Below, in pieces: positions 62,840-64,000 of a stretch of 64,000 nucleotides of DNA; position 1 is the first letter of the stretch; each line of letters opens with the position of its first letter. The position numbers and the translations under genes are program-made. The notes under the pieces are model-generated. The model saw only the letters and a list, made by a program, of their open reading frames with translations. It was not told the DNA's origin and searched no databases. This stretch comes from Coprococcus sp. (GTDB lineage Bacteria; Bacillota; Clostridia; Lachnospirales; Lachnospiraceae), in NCBI GenBank assembly GCA_016297325.1, contig JAEDGW010000002.1, forward strand, positions 1-64,000. Direction: 5' to 3'.

Positions 62840-64000
62840 CTACTCGACTCTCAATTTGTCTGTGTACGATTCCAGAACCGTAAGCTCTGTGTTCGTATCT
62901 ATATAATTTGCAAATGCTTCCTTGTTAAGCGGAAGTCCCTGCAAGCTTACAAGCTGGCTGTCTGTGCCATCCGTATATGATGTTCCAAGGAAAACCGCCT
63001 CCTGTGCTCCCTGTTTGAGCAGGTAGCTGATGAGCATTGATGCTGCTTTCTTCTCCTTCTTTCCTGCCTCACCATAGATTGAGAGTTCATTTGTAAATCT
63101 TACATCTATATTTTCTGTATCAATATTCACAACCTTATATCTTCCGGCCCACTGTCCATTGACCTCAGCGTACTCATCGGTTGAGCCATAGAAGTACAGC
63201 ATAGAATCTTCTTCTGTAAACTTCTTGAATATCTCACCGTTTTCATATTTTGCCCATTTATCAGCCCTTGCTTTATCAAATGCTTCAACTTTTGCAAGCT
63301 GGTCAAATGATCCCAGCAGCAGATCCTGACATTTATCAGACACATAATATTGAGCCGGCTTCAGACTTGATATCTGTGTGTAGTCGCTTATGACCAGACT
63401 GTCTATATCCTTCACATCTGAACTTCTCTTGACATAGGCAACCGGTGCCTCAAAACTGAGTGGGATACTTCCACTTTCCTTTATGCTGTCCTCGTATTCT
63501 TCCAGCAGATAACAGTCATCTATACCATCCTCATTCAGATAGCGGTACACATCGGTTAGATCATCCGCACTGCTCTGAACGTTGTCTGATGCATATTCGG
63601 ACTGGTATATAGTTGGCATTTCTCCGCTCTCGTATGCGTTATCGAGCTTTGCACTATATTCGTCCTCCGGGATAAATTCATAGCTTACATTCACATTCTT
63701 CTGGCTGTCGGCAAATGCCTCCACGGCACTGTCCATCATAGCCTCAAGTCCCTTATCGGTCTGTCCATCCGGAACTGCGATCCATATAGTTACATCTGCT
63801 GCTGAAAGTACCGCCTCAGACTTTCTGTCCCTGTATATATAGAACACGCCCAGGGAAAGTGCTGTCAGGAATACAAGTGCTGCTCCTATGGTTATCGCTC
63901 TCTTTATCTTTCTTGTCCTGAGCTCTTTCCTTGGTTCCTTAACCTTTTTCCTGCCGTCTATGGCCTGCTTGAACTCATCCACATTCTTGAATCTGATCTC
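62840..64000 (-). CDS. partial membrane protein, probable kinase C-terminus with solute-binding-like ectodomain
   Basis: The frame is open to the right edge, so the true start lies outside; a GTG at 63982 has no ribosome binding site and is not credible. The first residues seen (RFKNVDEFKQAI) match the end of Hanks kinase domains. A basic stretch, one membrane helix (about 30-50 residues in, AITIGAALVFLTALSLGVFY) and an external domain of about 320 residues follow. The latter resembles ABC-type solute-binding proteins: VTIWIAVPDG at the start, MPTIYQSEYA, KKAASMLISYLLKQGAQEAV and GLPLNKEAFANYI. This suggests a receptor kinase with a small-ligand sensor; the kinase part itself is inferred. Confidence 0.75.
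   Translation of the reverse strand, partial: EIRFKNVDEFKQAIDGRKKVKEPRKELRTRKIKRAITIGAALVFLTALSLGVFYIYRDRKSEAVLSAADVTIWIAVPDGQTDKGLEAMMDSAVEAFADSQKNVNVSYEFIPEDEYSAKLDNAYESGEMPTIYQSEYASDNVQSSADDLTDVYRYLNEDGIDDCYLLEEYEDSIKESGSIPLSFEAPVAYVKRSSDVKDIDSLVISDYTQISSLKPAQYYVSDKCQDLLLGSFDQLAKVEAFDKARADKWAKYENGEIFKKFTEEDSMLYFYGSTDEYAEVNGQWAGRYKVVNIDTENIDVRFTNELSIYGEAGKKEKKAASMLISYLLKQGAQEAVFLGTSYTDGTDSQLVSLQGLPLNKEAFANYIDTNTELTVLESYTDKLRVE

Noticed and set aside
49327..64000. Type VII secretion locus
   Set aside because: FHA and kinase genes can accompany such systems, but no WXG100, EssC-like ATPase or YukD gene occurs in the window, so the link is not claimed.

Overview
The window looks like a chromosomal segment of a Gram-positive anaerobe of the class Clostridia, most likely a Lachnospiraceae member close to Coprococcus. 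This placement is inferred from gene content and protein style (type III glutamine synthetase, AddAB instead of RecBCD, ClpC, a LacI-receptor/GGDEF fusion, Lachnospiraceae-type SGNH hydrolases, PASTA kinases, strong AGGAGG ribosome binding sites, frequent TTG/GTG starts). No species-level claim is possible from the sequence alone. All but two genes lie on the minus strand.

Layout from left to right. Bases 1-520 hold no gene, but carry two similar sigma-A promoters firing leftwards out of the window, a radA terminator and an AT-rich 22-bp tandem repeat. Bases 0.5-8.2 kb carry radA, a small unknown gene, clpC and a purMND operon. At 8.4-10.7 kb there is a plus-strand LacI-receptor/diguanylate cyclase. 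Bases 10.9-18.5 kb hold an M29-like peptidase and a pantothenate/CoA operon (panG-like reductase, panB, panC, coaBC, vanZ, small membrane protein), with purE just upstream. Bases 18.5-26.7 kb hold a large hybrid sensor kinase with two-propeller style sensor, an M18 aminopeptidase and an ABC-2 exporter. Bases 26.7-34.4 kb are addB-addA. Bases 34.5-44.7 kb hold a small membrane-anchored protein, a hexapeptide-repeat transferase-like protein, topB, glnN, a zinc-ribbon/YARHG surface protein with 48-bp repeats, a CinA-C/PncC-like amidase, a polytopic membrane protein and a phosphoesterase. Bases 44.8-49.2 kb are an accessory stretch with two lipoproteins and a rearranged macrodomain/SGNH locus.

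The most interesting region is 49.3 kb to the right edge: at least eleven tightly spaced minus-strand genes that form a serine/threonine phosphosignalling locus. It contains two paralogous membrane kinases with PASTA ectodomains and WSxWS-like tails, the C-terminal part of a third membrane protein that appears to be a kinase with a solute-binding-protein-like ectodomain, a soluble kinase-FHA protein, a PP2C phosphatase, and five further FHA proteins with different topologies (soluble, zinc-finger linked, C-terminal to an extracellular domain, N-terminal to membrane helices). Writers, readers and an eraser of phospho-threonine are therefore encoded together. The two complete membrane kinases lack the usual catalytic-loop lysine (HRDIAPDN and HRDISPDN), while the soluble kinase keeps it (HRDIKPDN). 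What the locus controls cannot be read from the window; the left-hand genes next to it are cell-surface proteins, which fits an envelope role but does not prove it.

No tRNA, rRNA, CRISPR array, insertion sequence, phage gene or integrase was recognised.
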